Origin: CAVPHV01 sp964465915
Lineage (GTDB): Bacteria > Actinomycetota > Acidimicrobiia > Spongiisociales > UBA5794
NCBI GenBank assembly: GCA_964465915.1
Contig: CAYXMJ010000035.1
Span: forward strand, 1 to 19,911
Direction of reading: 5' to 3'
DNA length: 19,911 nucleotides
Numbering within the stretch: position 1 is the first letter of the stretch; the number at the start of each line of letters is the position of its first letter. A program made the translations under genes and the position numbers. The notes under the pieces were generated by a model that worked only from the letters and a program-made list of their open reading frames with translations, did not search any database and was not told the DNA's origin. Shown here piece after piece: positions 13,744 to 19,911 of the stretch.

Positions 13744-14922
13744 CTACTCGGCGAATCCCCACATGAAGAACACGCTCATCAGCAGCAGGTTGAGGACGAG
13801 CGCTCCGTACGTGACGATCAAGTGGCCGGTACGACTGCGGACCCAGGCGGCCAGGGCCATCCAGCTCGGGAAGATCACGATGGCTTGGCGAGCGAATGAG
13901 AGCAGCGGCCGGCCGGCCTGATCGTGACGCGAGAGCACGATGAGCAGCATCGCCAGGGAGTAGAGCCCAAATTCGATGGGGAGCTTGCGGAAGGCGACCA
14001 CGGTCAGCATGACCACTACCACCAGGGCCACCAGCGCCAGCAGTCGGGCCGCCGGCAGGCCGTCCGTGACGAGGTCTCGCACCGAGAGCCATGCGTCGTA
14101 TCCGGGAACGGCGCCGACGGAACGCCACCGGTCGCGATAGACCTCGTACGACGTGGGAAGGCCTGAGTAGACCAGATAGGCCTGATGGGCGACAACGGCC
14201 AGCGGCGCCGCCGCAACCGCCCACCATGCCCCCACCGACCGCCAGGGCCGATGGTCGAAGTGTTTCCATGCGATGGCGAGTAGCGGGAGAGCCAACGCTG
14301 CGGCGTGGCTGCGGGTCATGGTGGCCAGGAAGGCGCTCAACCCCGCCAGTACCCAGTGGTCTCGCCGCGCCAGGTACAGCGCCAGGACGGTCAGCAGCAG
14401 CATCAGCGGTTCGGCGTAGCCGGCGATCAAGATGTACCCGAACGGGATCACCACCTGATAGATGACGGTGTGCTGCGCTCCGATGCTGCCCAGGACGTCC
14501 TCGGTCATGCGGTAGAGCACGGCGAGGGCAAGAGCCGTGGAGACGGTGGAGATGAGAAGGGCGGCGACCAGAGGGTCGAGACCCACCGCGGTGCCACCGC
14601 GGATCAACAGGGGATAAAGCGGCGGGAACACGATGTTGTGTTTGTTGACTTCGTAACCGTCTTGTGCAATCTCGATGTAGTGCATCGTGTCGTGGCGTTG
14701 CCAGACGCCGAGCGTCCACCCCGACACCGGGCCGACCATCGGCTCGGATCCCAGGTAGAGCTGGTCCTCTTGTTCGGGGCCGAGGGGAACCTCCTCGGCT
14801 TGCCAGAGCAACAGCCCGAACCCAAGGGCGAAGAGGCGAGCTACGAGGGTCAGTCCAACACCCCACAGGAGAGCCCGTCTCCAGGGGTGATCTTGCGATG
14901 TGGTTCGGGTGGCTGAGGGCAT
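13744..14922 (-). CDS. GT-C membrane glycosyltransferase, PIG-V-like
   Basis: This polytopic membrane protein (392 residues from ATG 14922) has about ten hydrophobic helices. The first extracytoplasmic loop contains VWQRHDTMHYIEIAQDGY (in part) followed by FPPLYPLLIR. This matches the WxRxDxxxYxxIAxxGY ... FFPLYPLL pattern of PIG-V-like mannosyltransferases (GT76), whose Asp acts in catalysis. A second family match is AGYAEPLMLLLTVLALYLAR (helix with conserved Glu) followed by TRSHAAALALPLL. Such enzymes move a sugar from a polyprenyl-phosphate donor to a lipid or protein acceptor on the outer face of the membrane. A TTG at 14937 would add 5 residues; ATG 14922 is preferred, but neither has a strong Shine-Dalgarno sequence. 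Its acceptor is unknown. The protein faces the SDR gene and is divergent from the aminopeptidase. Confidence 0.8.
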   Translation of the reverse strand: MPSATRTTSQDHPWRRALLWGVGLTLVARLFALGFGLLLWQAEEVPLGPEQEDQLYLGSEPMVGPVSGWTLGVWQRHDTMHYIEIAQDGYEVNKHNIVFPPLYPLLIRGGTAVGLDPLVAALLISTVSTALALAVLYRMTEDVLGSIGAQHTVIYQVVIPFGYILIAGYAEPLMLLLTVLALYLARRDHWVLAGLSAFLATMTRSHAAALALPLLAIAWKHFDHRPWRSVGAWWAVAAAPLAVVAHQAYLVYSGLPTSYEVYRDRWRSVGAVPGYDAWLSVRDLVTDGLPAARLLALVALVVVVMLTVVAFRKLPIEFGLYSLAMLLIVLSRHDQAGRPLLSFARQAIVIFPSWMALAAWVRSRTGHLIVTYGALVLNLLLMSVFFMWGFAE

Positions 14923-15102
14923 TGCTGCCGTTTCCAATTGCGGCGGGTGCGCGGCGGCGATCCGTGATGGGTCGGAAGCGAGGCTAATGAGCTCGCCTCT
15001 GCATCGGTGGCATGGTTCGACCTACCTATCGGCGGGTTGGGCGGCGGCGCTTAGCCTTCGCGGTACGACTCTGCCGGGGGATGTCGAGGGTGTGGCGGCC
15101 GT

Positions 15103-15108
15103 TACCAT
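15103..15108 (+). promoter_or_regulatory. -10 box of the M1 aminopeptidase gene
   Basis: TACCAT would start a transcript near 15115-15116. This leaves a leader of about 24 bases with a CAGGAG Shine-Dalgarno (15129-15133 region) 6 bases before GTG 15140. An in-frame TTG at 15116 would be leaderless; it would add 8 residues and cannot be ruled out. Confidence 0.4.
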
Positions 15109-15139
15109 TTGGCGGTTGTCCGATCCACAGGAGCTGCGC

Positions 15140-17656
15140 GTGACCACGGAAGCCGACTACCGCCTGCCAAGGAATGTGATTCCGCGGCACTATCAACTCA
15201 CGCTGGAGCCCGACCTCGCGGACTTCACCTTCGTCGGCAATGAGGTCGTTTCCGTTGAGGTGGTCGAGGCCACCGCAATCGTGGTGCTCAATGCCGCCGA
15301 CCTCGAGGTGGACTCCGCCACGATCAGGACGCCGAGGGGGCGCGGGACTCTCGCCACCGGCATCGACCGGGATGAGCCCGCCGAACGGCTGACCCTCACC
15401 TTCCCGGAGCCACTCCTTCCCGGTGACTATGAACTCCAACTGTCGTTTCGCGGCATGCTCAACGATCAGTTGCGTGGCTTCTATCGGTCGACCTACAAGG
15501 ACGAGGCGGGCAACGATGCGATCATCGCCACGACCCAGTTCGAAGCGACGGATGCCCGGCGTGCCCTACCGTGTTGGGACGAACCGGACCTGAAGGCGAC
15601 CTTCGGGGTCACCCTGATCGTGCCCGACGGGTACGCCGCCGTCTCGAACGGCCCGGAGACCAGCCGAACTGGGGCGGGGCCGGGCAAGGTCGCCGTCACG
15701 TTCGCCGACACGATGGTGATGTCGACCTACCTCGTTGCGTTCATCGTCGGCGAACTCGACGCGACGGAGGCGGTCGACGCAGGTGGGGTGCCGCTGCGGG
15801 TTCTCACCCCACCCGGCAAGACTCACCTCGCCGACTTTGCTCTCGAGGCGGGCGCCCATGCCCTCGTCTACTTCGCCGACTACTACGGGATTCCATACCC
15901 GGGCGACAAGGTGGACATGATCGCCATCCCCGATTTTGCCTGGGGAGCGATGGAGAACCTGGGTGCGATCACGTACCGGGAGTCCGCGCTTCTGGTTGAC
16001 CCCGCCACGGCAACCAGGACCGAGCTGGAGCGAGTGGCTGCGGTCATCGCTCACGAACTCGCCCACATGTGGTTTGGCGATTTGGTCACGATGAAGTGGT
16101 GGAACGGGATCTGGCTGAACGAGGCGTTCGCCACGTTCATGGAGATGAAGTGCACCGAGGCTTTCCGCCCCGATTGGAAGATCTTCCTCGGCGCCGCGGC
16201 AGATCGTGGTGCGGCCATGGAGATCGACGCGCTGGCCACCACGCGGCCCGTGGAGTTCCCGGTGGCCTCTCCCGAAGAAGCCAACGCCATGTTCGACACC
16301 CTCACCTACGAAAAGGGTTCGTCGGTGCTGAGGATGCTCGAGCAGTACATCGGTGAGGAGACGTTCCGCCGCGGCATCGGGTCGTACCTCGCCGCCCATG
16401 CCTACGGCAACACGGTGACCGACGACCTGTGGGATGCCCTCGAGCAGGCTTCGGGAGAGCCGGTCGGCGAGATCATGCACGGCTGGATCTACCAGGGGGG
16501 GTTTCCCCAGGTCAGGGTTGAGGCGGAGGGGGACCAGTGGGCACTGCGCCAGGAGCAGTTCCGCTATCTCGGCGAGGGTCACGGGACCTGGAAGGTCCCC
16601 GTGCTCTACAACGGGGCCGGAGGGCCGGGGAGGGTGGTGGTCGATCAGGCGGTGACGATCTCTCCTGGCGATGACGCCCTCGTCAACGCCGGCGGGTCGG
16701 GCTTCTACCGGGTTCGCTATTCCCCCGCGTTGCTCGAGGCCGTGGCCGATCGACTCGGTGAACTGGAGCCGGAGGAGCGCTATTCGGTGGTCAGCGATAC
16801 CTGGGCCAACGTGCTCGCCGGCGAGGTGCCTGCGCCCGAGTTCATCGAACTTGTTGGCGGTCTGTCCGAGGAAACCGAGCCGTCCGTCTGGCGAGTCGCC
16901 CTCACCGGGCTGGCTGAGCTCGACCGGGTGGCGTCCTCGGATGTGCAGCCGGCACTCCAGGGCTTTGTCCGCGACCTGGTCGGCCCACAGGCCGACCGGC
17001 TCGGCTGGACCCCCCAACCAGGGGAGGACGACCTGACCAGGGAGTTGCGCGGCCTGCTGCTGCGCGCCCGTGGTGGTCTCGGCGACGACCAGGACACCGT
17101 GGCCGAGGCCCGCGGCGTGCTCGAGCAGGCGCTCGAATCACCAGACGCCGTTGACGGTGAGGTGGCCAGCGCAGCGCTTGCCATCGTCGCCTCGAATGGG
17201 AGTGTGGACGACTTCGCCCGCTTCCTTGAACTCCGGGACACCGCCGGTACCCCGCAGGATCAGGTTCGGTATTTGCGGGCGGCCGCTGCCGTCCCCGAAC
17301 AGGAGACGGCGGCGCGGCTGGTCGACATGATGCTCGCCGGAGACGTCCGCAGTCAGGATGCGTTCTGGCTCGCCGCGCTCCTGCTCGGCCACAAGGACAC
17401 CGGCGCCGCCTCGTGGCAGCGGATCAAGGGCCAGTGGGATGAGGTGCTGGCCGTGATGCCCAAGCAGAACCTGCGGAGGATGTTTGATCTGATCCAATAC
17501 CGCTCGGAGCCCGAGGTGGCTGCCGACATCAAGGCGTGGCTGGATGAGCATCCGGTCGCCGGCTTCGAACGCCACCTGGCCCAGCAGATGGAACGCCTCG
17601 ACGTCCGCGTCGCACTACGCGAACGCGAATCTGACCGCATCGAGCAAGCCCTCTAA
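15140..17656 (+). CDS. pepN: M1 family zinc aminopeptidase
   Basis: This 838-residue cytoplasmic enzyme removes N-terminal residues from peptides. The exopeptidase motif GAMEN is at residues 269-273. The zinc site is HELAH with His305 and His309 (Glu306 as general base), and Glu328 in NEAF is the third ligand, 18 residues after the second His. The N-terminal beta domain (1-190) opens with YRLPRNVIPRHYQLTLEPDL, the usual start. An ERAP1-like helical C-terminal domain (about 500-838) completes the protein. The length agrees with actinobacterial PepN (about 830-860 residues). The frame is open back to 14900, but GTG 15140 follows CAGGAG by 6 bases and matches the family N-terminus. The TAA at 17654-17656 lies at the edge of a long inverted repeat. 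No neighbour suggests a special role. Confidence 0.95.
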   Translation: MTTEADYRLPRNVIPRHYQLTLEPDLADFTFVGNEVVSVEVVEATAIVVLNAADLEVDSATIRTPRGRGTLATGIDRDEPAERLTLTFPEPLLPGDYELQLSFRGMLNDQLRGFYRSTYKDEAGNDAIIATTQFEATDARRALPCWDEPDLKATFGVTLIVPDGYAAVSNGPETSRTGAGPGKVAVTFADTMVMSTYLVAFIVGELDATEAVDAGGVPLRVLTPPGKTHLADFALEAGAHALVYFADYYGIPYPGDKVDMIAIPDFAWGAMENLGAITYRESALLVDPATATRTELERVAAVIAHELAHMWFGDLVTMKWWNGIWLNEAFATFMEMKCTEAFRPDWKIFLGAAADRGAAMEIDALATTRPVEFPVASPEEANAMFDTLTYEKGSSVLRMLEQYIGEETFRRGIGSYLAAHAYGNTVTDDLWDALEQASGEPVGEIMHGWIYQGGFPQVRVEAEGDQWALRQEQFRYLGEGHGTWKVPVLYNGAGGPGRVVVDQAVTISPGDDALVNAGGSGFYRVRYSPALLEAVADRLGELEPEERYSVVSDTWANVLAGEVPAPEFIELVGGLSEETEPSVWRVALTGLAELDRVASSDVQPALQGFVRDLVGPQADRLGWTPQPGEDDLTRELRGLLLRARGGLGDDQDTVAEARGVLEQALESPDAVDGEVASAALAIVASNGSVDDFARFLELRDTAGTPQDQVRYLRAAAAVPEQETAARLVDMMLAGDVRSQDAFWLAALLLGHKDTGAASWQRIKGQWDEVLAVMPKQNLRRMFDLIQYRSEPEVAADIKAWLDEHPVAGFERHLAQQMERLDVRVALRERESDRIEQAL

Positions 17657-17712
17657 CCCGTTCTTGCGTGGCTCGGGTACCAGAAACCGCGCTCCAGCCA
17701 CGCAAGAACGGG
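17657..17712. terminator. 17-bp perfect inverted repeat between convergent genes
   Basis: The arm at 17657-17673 (CCCGTTCTTGCGTGGCT) is perfectly matched by its reverse complement at 17696-17712, with a 22-base loop between. The arms abut the aminopeptidase TAA (17654-17656) and nearly touch the deaminase-fusion TAA (17717-17715). It probably terminates transcription from both sides. The long arm and large loop are unlike a minimal terminator. Confidence 0.65.
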
Positions 17713-17714
17713 GG

Positions 17715-18632
17715 TTACTCCCCGATGTCTTCGTTCCAGAGGGCGGGGTTGGCGGCGATGAACTCTTCCATGAGGGTGCGGCAGGCGGCATCGTCACGGA
17801 TCTCGACCTCGACGCCGCGGGAGCGGACGTAGGCTTCGGGTCCCTGGAAGGTGTGGTTTTCGCCGACGACGACCCGGGGGATCTCGTAGAGCAGGACCGC
17901 TCCGCTGCACATGTCGCACGGTGACAGCGTGGAGTAGAGCACGGAGCGCCGATAGGTCGCCGCGTCGAGTCGCCCGGCGTCTTCGAGGCAATCTATCTCG
18001 GCGTGGAGCACCGGACTGCCCTGCTGCACCCTCCGGTTGTGGCCGCGGCCGATGATCTCGCCGTCAACCACGAGTACCGATCCGATCGGAATTCCGCCTT
18101 CGTCGCGGCCGAGCCGAGCCTCGGCGATGGCGGCCTCGAGAAACGGGTCGGGTCCCCGGCGTCGCAGTGTCGCGGTGAGGTGAATCTGGTTCTCCTGGCC
18201 GACGGCCGCCATCCACAATTCGTAGCGCAGTTCGTCGCCGTCGACTTCGAGCGTTCGCGCCACCGAGCGCACTTCCTTGGCGGTTGACGTGGCACCAACG
18301 GTGGTGGTCTCCAGTCGCAGCACGTCGTCGTTGACCGTCCCGGCGTGCACCTCGACGACGCCGGTCGGCATGGCTACAACCGCCTCGGCTCTTCCCGGTC
18401 CTGCGGCGCGCAGATAACCGGTCTCGGTGTGGAGCGGTGCCCCGGCCTCGGGGTGGTCGCCGGTGCGCCAGGTGCGCTGAGTGTACGTCAGGAACGGCTT
18501 GTCAGGTGGAGCGGCGATCGTGATCTCCTCGCCGTAGGTGAAGTCGGTGATGGTCGGGTACTCGCCGCGGCCCTCACCGTTCCAGGTGCCGATGAGGAAG
18601 GCCAGTGGGGTGATCTCGGGGTGAAGACTCAT
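17715..18632 (-). CDS. Nitrobindin-like heme domain fused to Fcy1-type cytosine deaminase
   Basis: This 305-residue protein has two domains. Residues 1-158 resemble nitrobindin (THAP4 heme-binding, FABP-like beta barrel): FLIGTWNGEGRGEYPTI (12-28), FTYGEEI, LHTETGYLR, MPTGVVEVHAGT, and a late HLTATLRR with His151 at the usual heme-ligand place. Nitrobindins bind heme and react with NO or peroxynitrite. Residues 163-305 closely resemble yeast cytosine deaminase Fcy1, including GGIPIGSVLV, GRGHNRR, HAEIDCLEDAGRL, STLSPCDMCSGA, RVVVGEN and the terminal EDIGE. Zinc ligands are His210, Cys239 and Cys242, and Glu212 is the proton shuttle. The start is ATG 18632, 6 bases after a TACACT box. The frame remains open upstream to 19739, but that extension is antisense to the ureohydrolase gene and not real. 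Substrate and the reason for the fusion are unknown. Both domain calls are firm. Confidence 0.9.
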   Translation of the reverse strand: MSLHPEITPLAFLIGTWNGEGRGEYPTITDFTYGEEITIAAPPDKPFLTYTQRTWRTGDHPEAGAPLHTETGYLRAAGPGRAEAVVAMPTGVVEVHAGTVNDDVLRLETTTVGATSTAKEVRSVARTLEVDGDELRYELWMAAVGQENQIHLTATLRRRGPDPFLEAAIAEARLGRDEGGIPIGSVLVVDGEIIGRGHNRRVQQGSPVLHAEIDCLEDAGRLDAATYRRSVLYSTLSPCDMCSGAVLLYEIPRVVVGENHTFQGPEAYVRSRGVEVEIRDDAACRTLMEEFIAANPALWNEDIGE

Positions 18633-18638
18633 CGGGCA

Positions 18639-18644
18639 AGTGTA
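18639..18644 (-). promoter_or_regulatory. -10 box of the nitrobindin/deaminase gene
   Basis: The minus-strand hexamer TACACT is the same hexamer as the ccmA -10 box. It ends 6 bases before ATG 18632, so the transcript should be leaderless. It lies in the 69-base divergent region shared with the ureohydrolase gene. Confidence 0.5.
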
Positions 18645-18687
18645 CGAGACCGCGACGGTGCGAAGTGTCGGCCTCGTCGTTGCTCGG

Positions 18688-18693
18688 TAGGCT
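18688..18693 (+). promoter_or_regulatory. -10 box of the ureohydrolase-hutH operon
   Basis: TAGGCT ends 8 bases before ATG 18702. The 8-base interval is pyrimidine-rich (TCCTTCCC), with no Shine-Dalgarno. It fits a leaderless or near-leaderless start. No operator-like palindrome was found in this short divergent region. Confidence 0.45.
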
Positions 18694-18701
18694 TCCTTCC
18701 C

Positions 18702-19616
18702 ATGCTGTTTGATGATGCGGACTGGTTGCGAGCCTCCGAATGGCTTGCCCGCGGAGCGGCCCGACCTGATGTGGCGATCATCGGCGTGCCCAGCTCCGTC
18801 GGGTCGATATCGGCATCCGAAGCCTGGCGTACCCCTGGCCGCCTCCGTGAGGTCATGGCCGGGTTTTCGCCGTACGACGGCGAGACCGGAACGGACCTGA
18901 CGTCGCTGGCCGTGGCCGATCTGGGGGATTGGCCGGTGGCCGATGTTGAACTCGACGAGTTGGTCGGCACCGTCGCCGGTTACGCCGCCGAGTTGCCTCG
19001 AGGTCCGCGTTACGCCTTCGTCGGTGGCGACAACGCCATCACTCGTCCCCTGGTCACGGGACTCGCCGGCGCTCGTCTCGCACACGTCGGCGTCGTCACG
19101 TTCGACGCCCACCACGATGTGCGAGTGCTCGACGCCGGCCCCCGCAACGGAACCCCAATCCGCGGTCTGATCGTCGACGGGCTCCCGGGGGGCCAGGTGC
19201 ACCAGATCGGTATCCACTCCTTCGCCAATTCGGCGCCGTACCGACGATGGTGCGATGAGGCGGGCATTGGCATCACGACGATGGCGGGGGTCGACGCAAG
19301 GGGAATCGAAGACGTCGTCTCGTCGGCCCTCGGCGATCTGGCGGCCACTTGCGAATGGATCCACGTCGACTTCGACATCGACGTGCTCGATCGAGCCTTC
19401 GCCCCGGGCTGTCCCGGGGCTCGGCCGGGCGGGATGACGCCGCGCCAGTTGGCGACGGCGGCTCGGCTTTGTGGGAGGCATCCCAAGGTCCGCAGCGTCG
19501 ACTTCGTCGAGGTCGATCCAAGTGCCGATCGGGACGACCTGACCGTCATGGCCTTGGCGAGCACGCTGTTGGCGTTTCTGTCGGGAACGGCTCAACTGAA
19601 GGAGAGCGAGGGGTGA
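18702..19616 (+). CDS. hutG: Ureohydrolase (arginase/agmatinase) family, probable formimidoylglutamase
   Basis: This 304-residue cytoplasmic enzyme belongs to the binuclear-manganese ureohydrolases. Motifs are FVGGDNAIT (107-114), TFDAHHD (133-139; ligands Asp135, His137, Asp139), DFDIDVLD (223-230; ligands Asp225, Asp227), and Glu270 in VEVDP. Because hutH follows directly, the likely role is the last step of histidine degradation, hydrolysis of N-formimidoyl-glutamate to glutamate and formamide. In arginases the first motif is GGDHS, whose His binds one manganese; here that His is Asn111. The strongly conserved Pro after the last Asp is Arg231. These changes could mean a different metal site or substrate, or a subfamily trait. 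The frame extends upstream to 18345, but ATG 18702 follows a -10 box and matches the family start. Naming as hutG is by context. Confidence 0.72.
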   Translation: MLFDDADWLRASEWLARGAARPDVAIIGVPSSVGSISASEAWRTPGRLREVMAGFSPYDGETGTDLTSLAVADLGDWPVADVELDELVGTVAGYAAELPRGPRYAFVGGDNAITRPLVTGLAGARLAHVGVVTFDAHHDVRVLDAGPRNGTPIRGLIVDGLPGGQVHQIGIHSFANSAPYRRWCDEAGIGITTMAGVDARGIEDVVSSALGDLAATCEWIHVDFDIDVLDRAFAPGCPGARPGGMTPRQLATAARLCGRHPKVRSVDFVEVDPSADRDDLTVMALASTLLAFLSGTAQLKESEG

Positions 19617-19911
19617 ATGCGCACCGTTGTTGTTGATGGTGGACCGCTGACGGTCGCCGATGTGGTGGCCGTTGCCGGCGGGCGTGCCGCGGTCGAACTC
19701 GATCCGGGGCTGGCGGCGAGGATGGCACCGGCGCGCCAACTGGTCGAGGAGGTCGTGGCCGAGGATCGCACCGTCTACGGGATCACGACGGGTTTTGGCG
19801 CCCTCGCCTCAACTCACATCGACCCGGCCCAGGCGGCCCGACTCCAGGTTGGCCTGGTCCGCAGTCACGCTGCCGGCGTTGGAACACCGCTCCCAGACGA
19901 CATCGTGCGCG
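19617..19911 (+). CDS. hutH: Histidine ammonia-lyase, N-terminal part (3' truncated)
   Basis: The gene starts at ATG 19617-19619, directly after the ureohydrolase TGA (19614-19616). An AAGGAG lies 12 bases upstream. It runs off the window end after 98 codons and one base. HutH removes ammonia from L-histidine to give urocanate, the first step of histidine use. The visible part has the family N-terminus: early VVVDGGPLTVADVVAVA, then VYGITTGFGALAS (residues 53-65), whose Tyr is the active-site tyrosine, then LQVGLVRSHAAGVG (76-89). The Ala-Ser-Gly that forms the MIO cofactor lies beyond the window. Tight spacing makes it co-transcribed with the ureohydrolase. The general aromatic ammonia-lyase/aminomutase family is certain; histidine specificity is supported by the SHAAGVG motif and neighbour. 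Confidence 0.88.
   Translation, partial: MRTVVVDGGPLTVADVVAVAGGRAAVELDPGLAARMAPARQLVEEVVAEDRTVYGITTGFGALASTHIDPAQAARLQVGLVRSHAAGVGTPLPDDIVR

Noticed and set aside
12956..14866. Minus-strand open frame of 636 codons
   Set aside because: It runs antisense to the SDR gene and out of frame through the GT-C glycosyltransferase. Its translation is rich in Arg, Gly and Pro without domain motifs, as expected for a shadow frame in high-GC DNA.
15566..17017. Minus-strand open frame of 483 codons opposite the M1 aminopeptidase
   Set aside because: It is antisense to a complete enzyme with all catalytic motifs, and its composition is that of a shadow frame.
18633..19739. Upstream extension of the nitrobindin/deaminase frame
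   Set aside because: The frame stays open, but the extra 369 codons are antisense to the ureohydrolase and hutH, and the nitrobindin domain starts at the ATG that follows a TACACT box.
1..19911. CRISPR arrays, tRNA or rRNA genes, insertion sequences, prophage genes
   Set aside because: No spaced direct repeats, cloverleaf-like sequences, transposase or integrase motifs were seen on either strand.

Overview
This is high-GC, gene-dense DNA with almost no intergenic space. GTG and TTG starts are common, and many genes have a TANNNT box 6-8 bases before the start codon, as in leaderless transcripts. Together with the protein families present (nitrobindin-like protein, PIG-V-like GT-C transferase, DUF2277, actinobacterial-style M1 aminopeptidase), this suggests Actinomycetota, perhaps an Acidimicrobiia-like lineage. 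That placement is inference. An exact 100-N block inside ccmE shows the source is a scaffolded draft or metagenome assembly.

Layout: (1) 1-929 (+), the 3' end of a TldD/PmbA-family gene coupled to a DUF2007-like small protein, ending at a strong hairpin shared with (2) a minus-strand thioredoxin carrying a His/Asp-rich tail (999-1430). (3) A divergent control region (1431-1573) holding a CsoR/CstR-type palindrome. (4) A complete System I cytochrome c maturation operon, ccmA-B-C-D-E-F-H(I)-G (1574-8116, +), in which nearly every junction is a stop/start overlap. It includes a 40-residue CcmD and a CcmH fused to a CcmI-like TPR region. (5) A minus-strand unit, 12883 down to 8125: a Wzt/TagH-type polysaccharide-export ATPase fused to a heparinase II/III-like domain, then a stand-alone heparinase II/III-like protein, then DUF2277. 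(6) A divergent SDR oxidoreductase (12965-13726, +), convergent with a GT-C membrane glycosyltransferase (13744-14922, -). (7) An M1 aminopeptidase (15140-17656, +), convergent across a 17-bp perfect inverted repeat with (8) a nitrobindin-like/cytosine-deaminase fusion (17715-18632, -). (9) A divergent operon of a ureohydrolase (probable formimidoylglutamase) and the 5' end of hutH, for histidine degradation (18702-19911, +).

How the genes work together: the ccm genes export and chaperone heme (CcmABCDE), keep apocytochrome thiols reduced (CcmG/CcmH) and ligate heme (CcmF/CcmH), so the organism should make c-type cytochromes. The ATPase-lyase fusion and its neighbour lyase look like one glycan-export/processing module. 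The fused copy appears to lack the catalytic Asn kept by the free copy, so it may read the exported glycan rather than cut it. This is the most novel feature of the window. No permease or other polysaccharide-assembly gene lies beside it.

No rRNA, tRNA, CRISPR array, insertion sequence or integrase was seen. No gene-free stretch exceeds 300 bases; the longest is about 217 bases (14923-15139), holding the divergent start region of the glycosyltransferase and the aminopeptidase.
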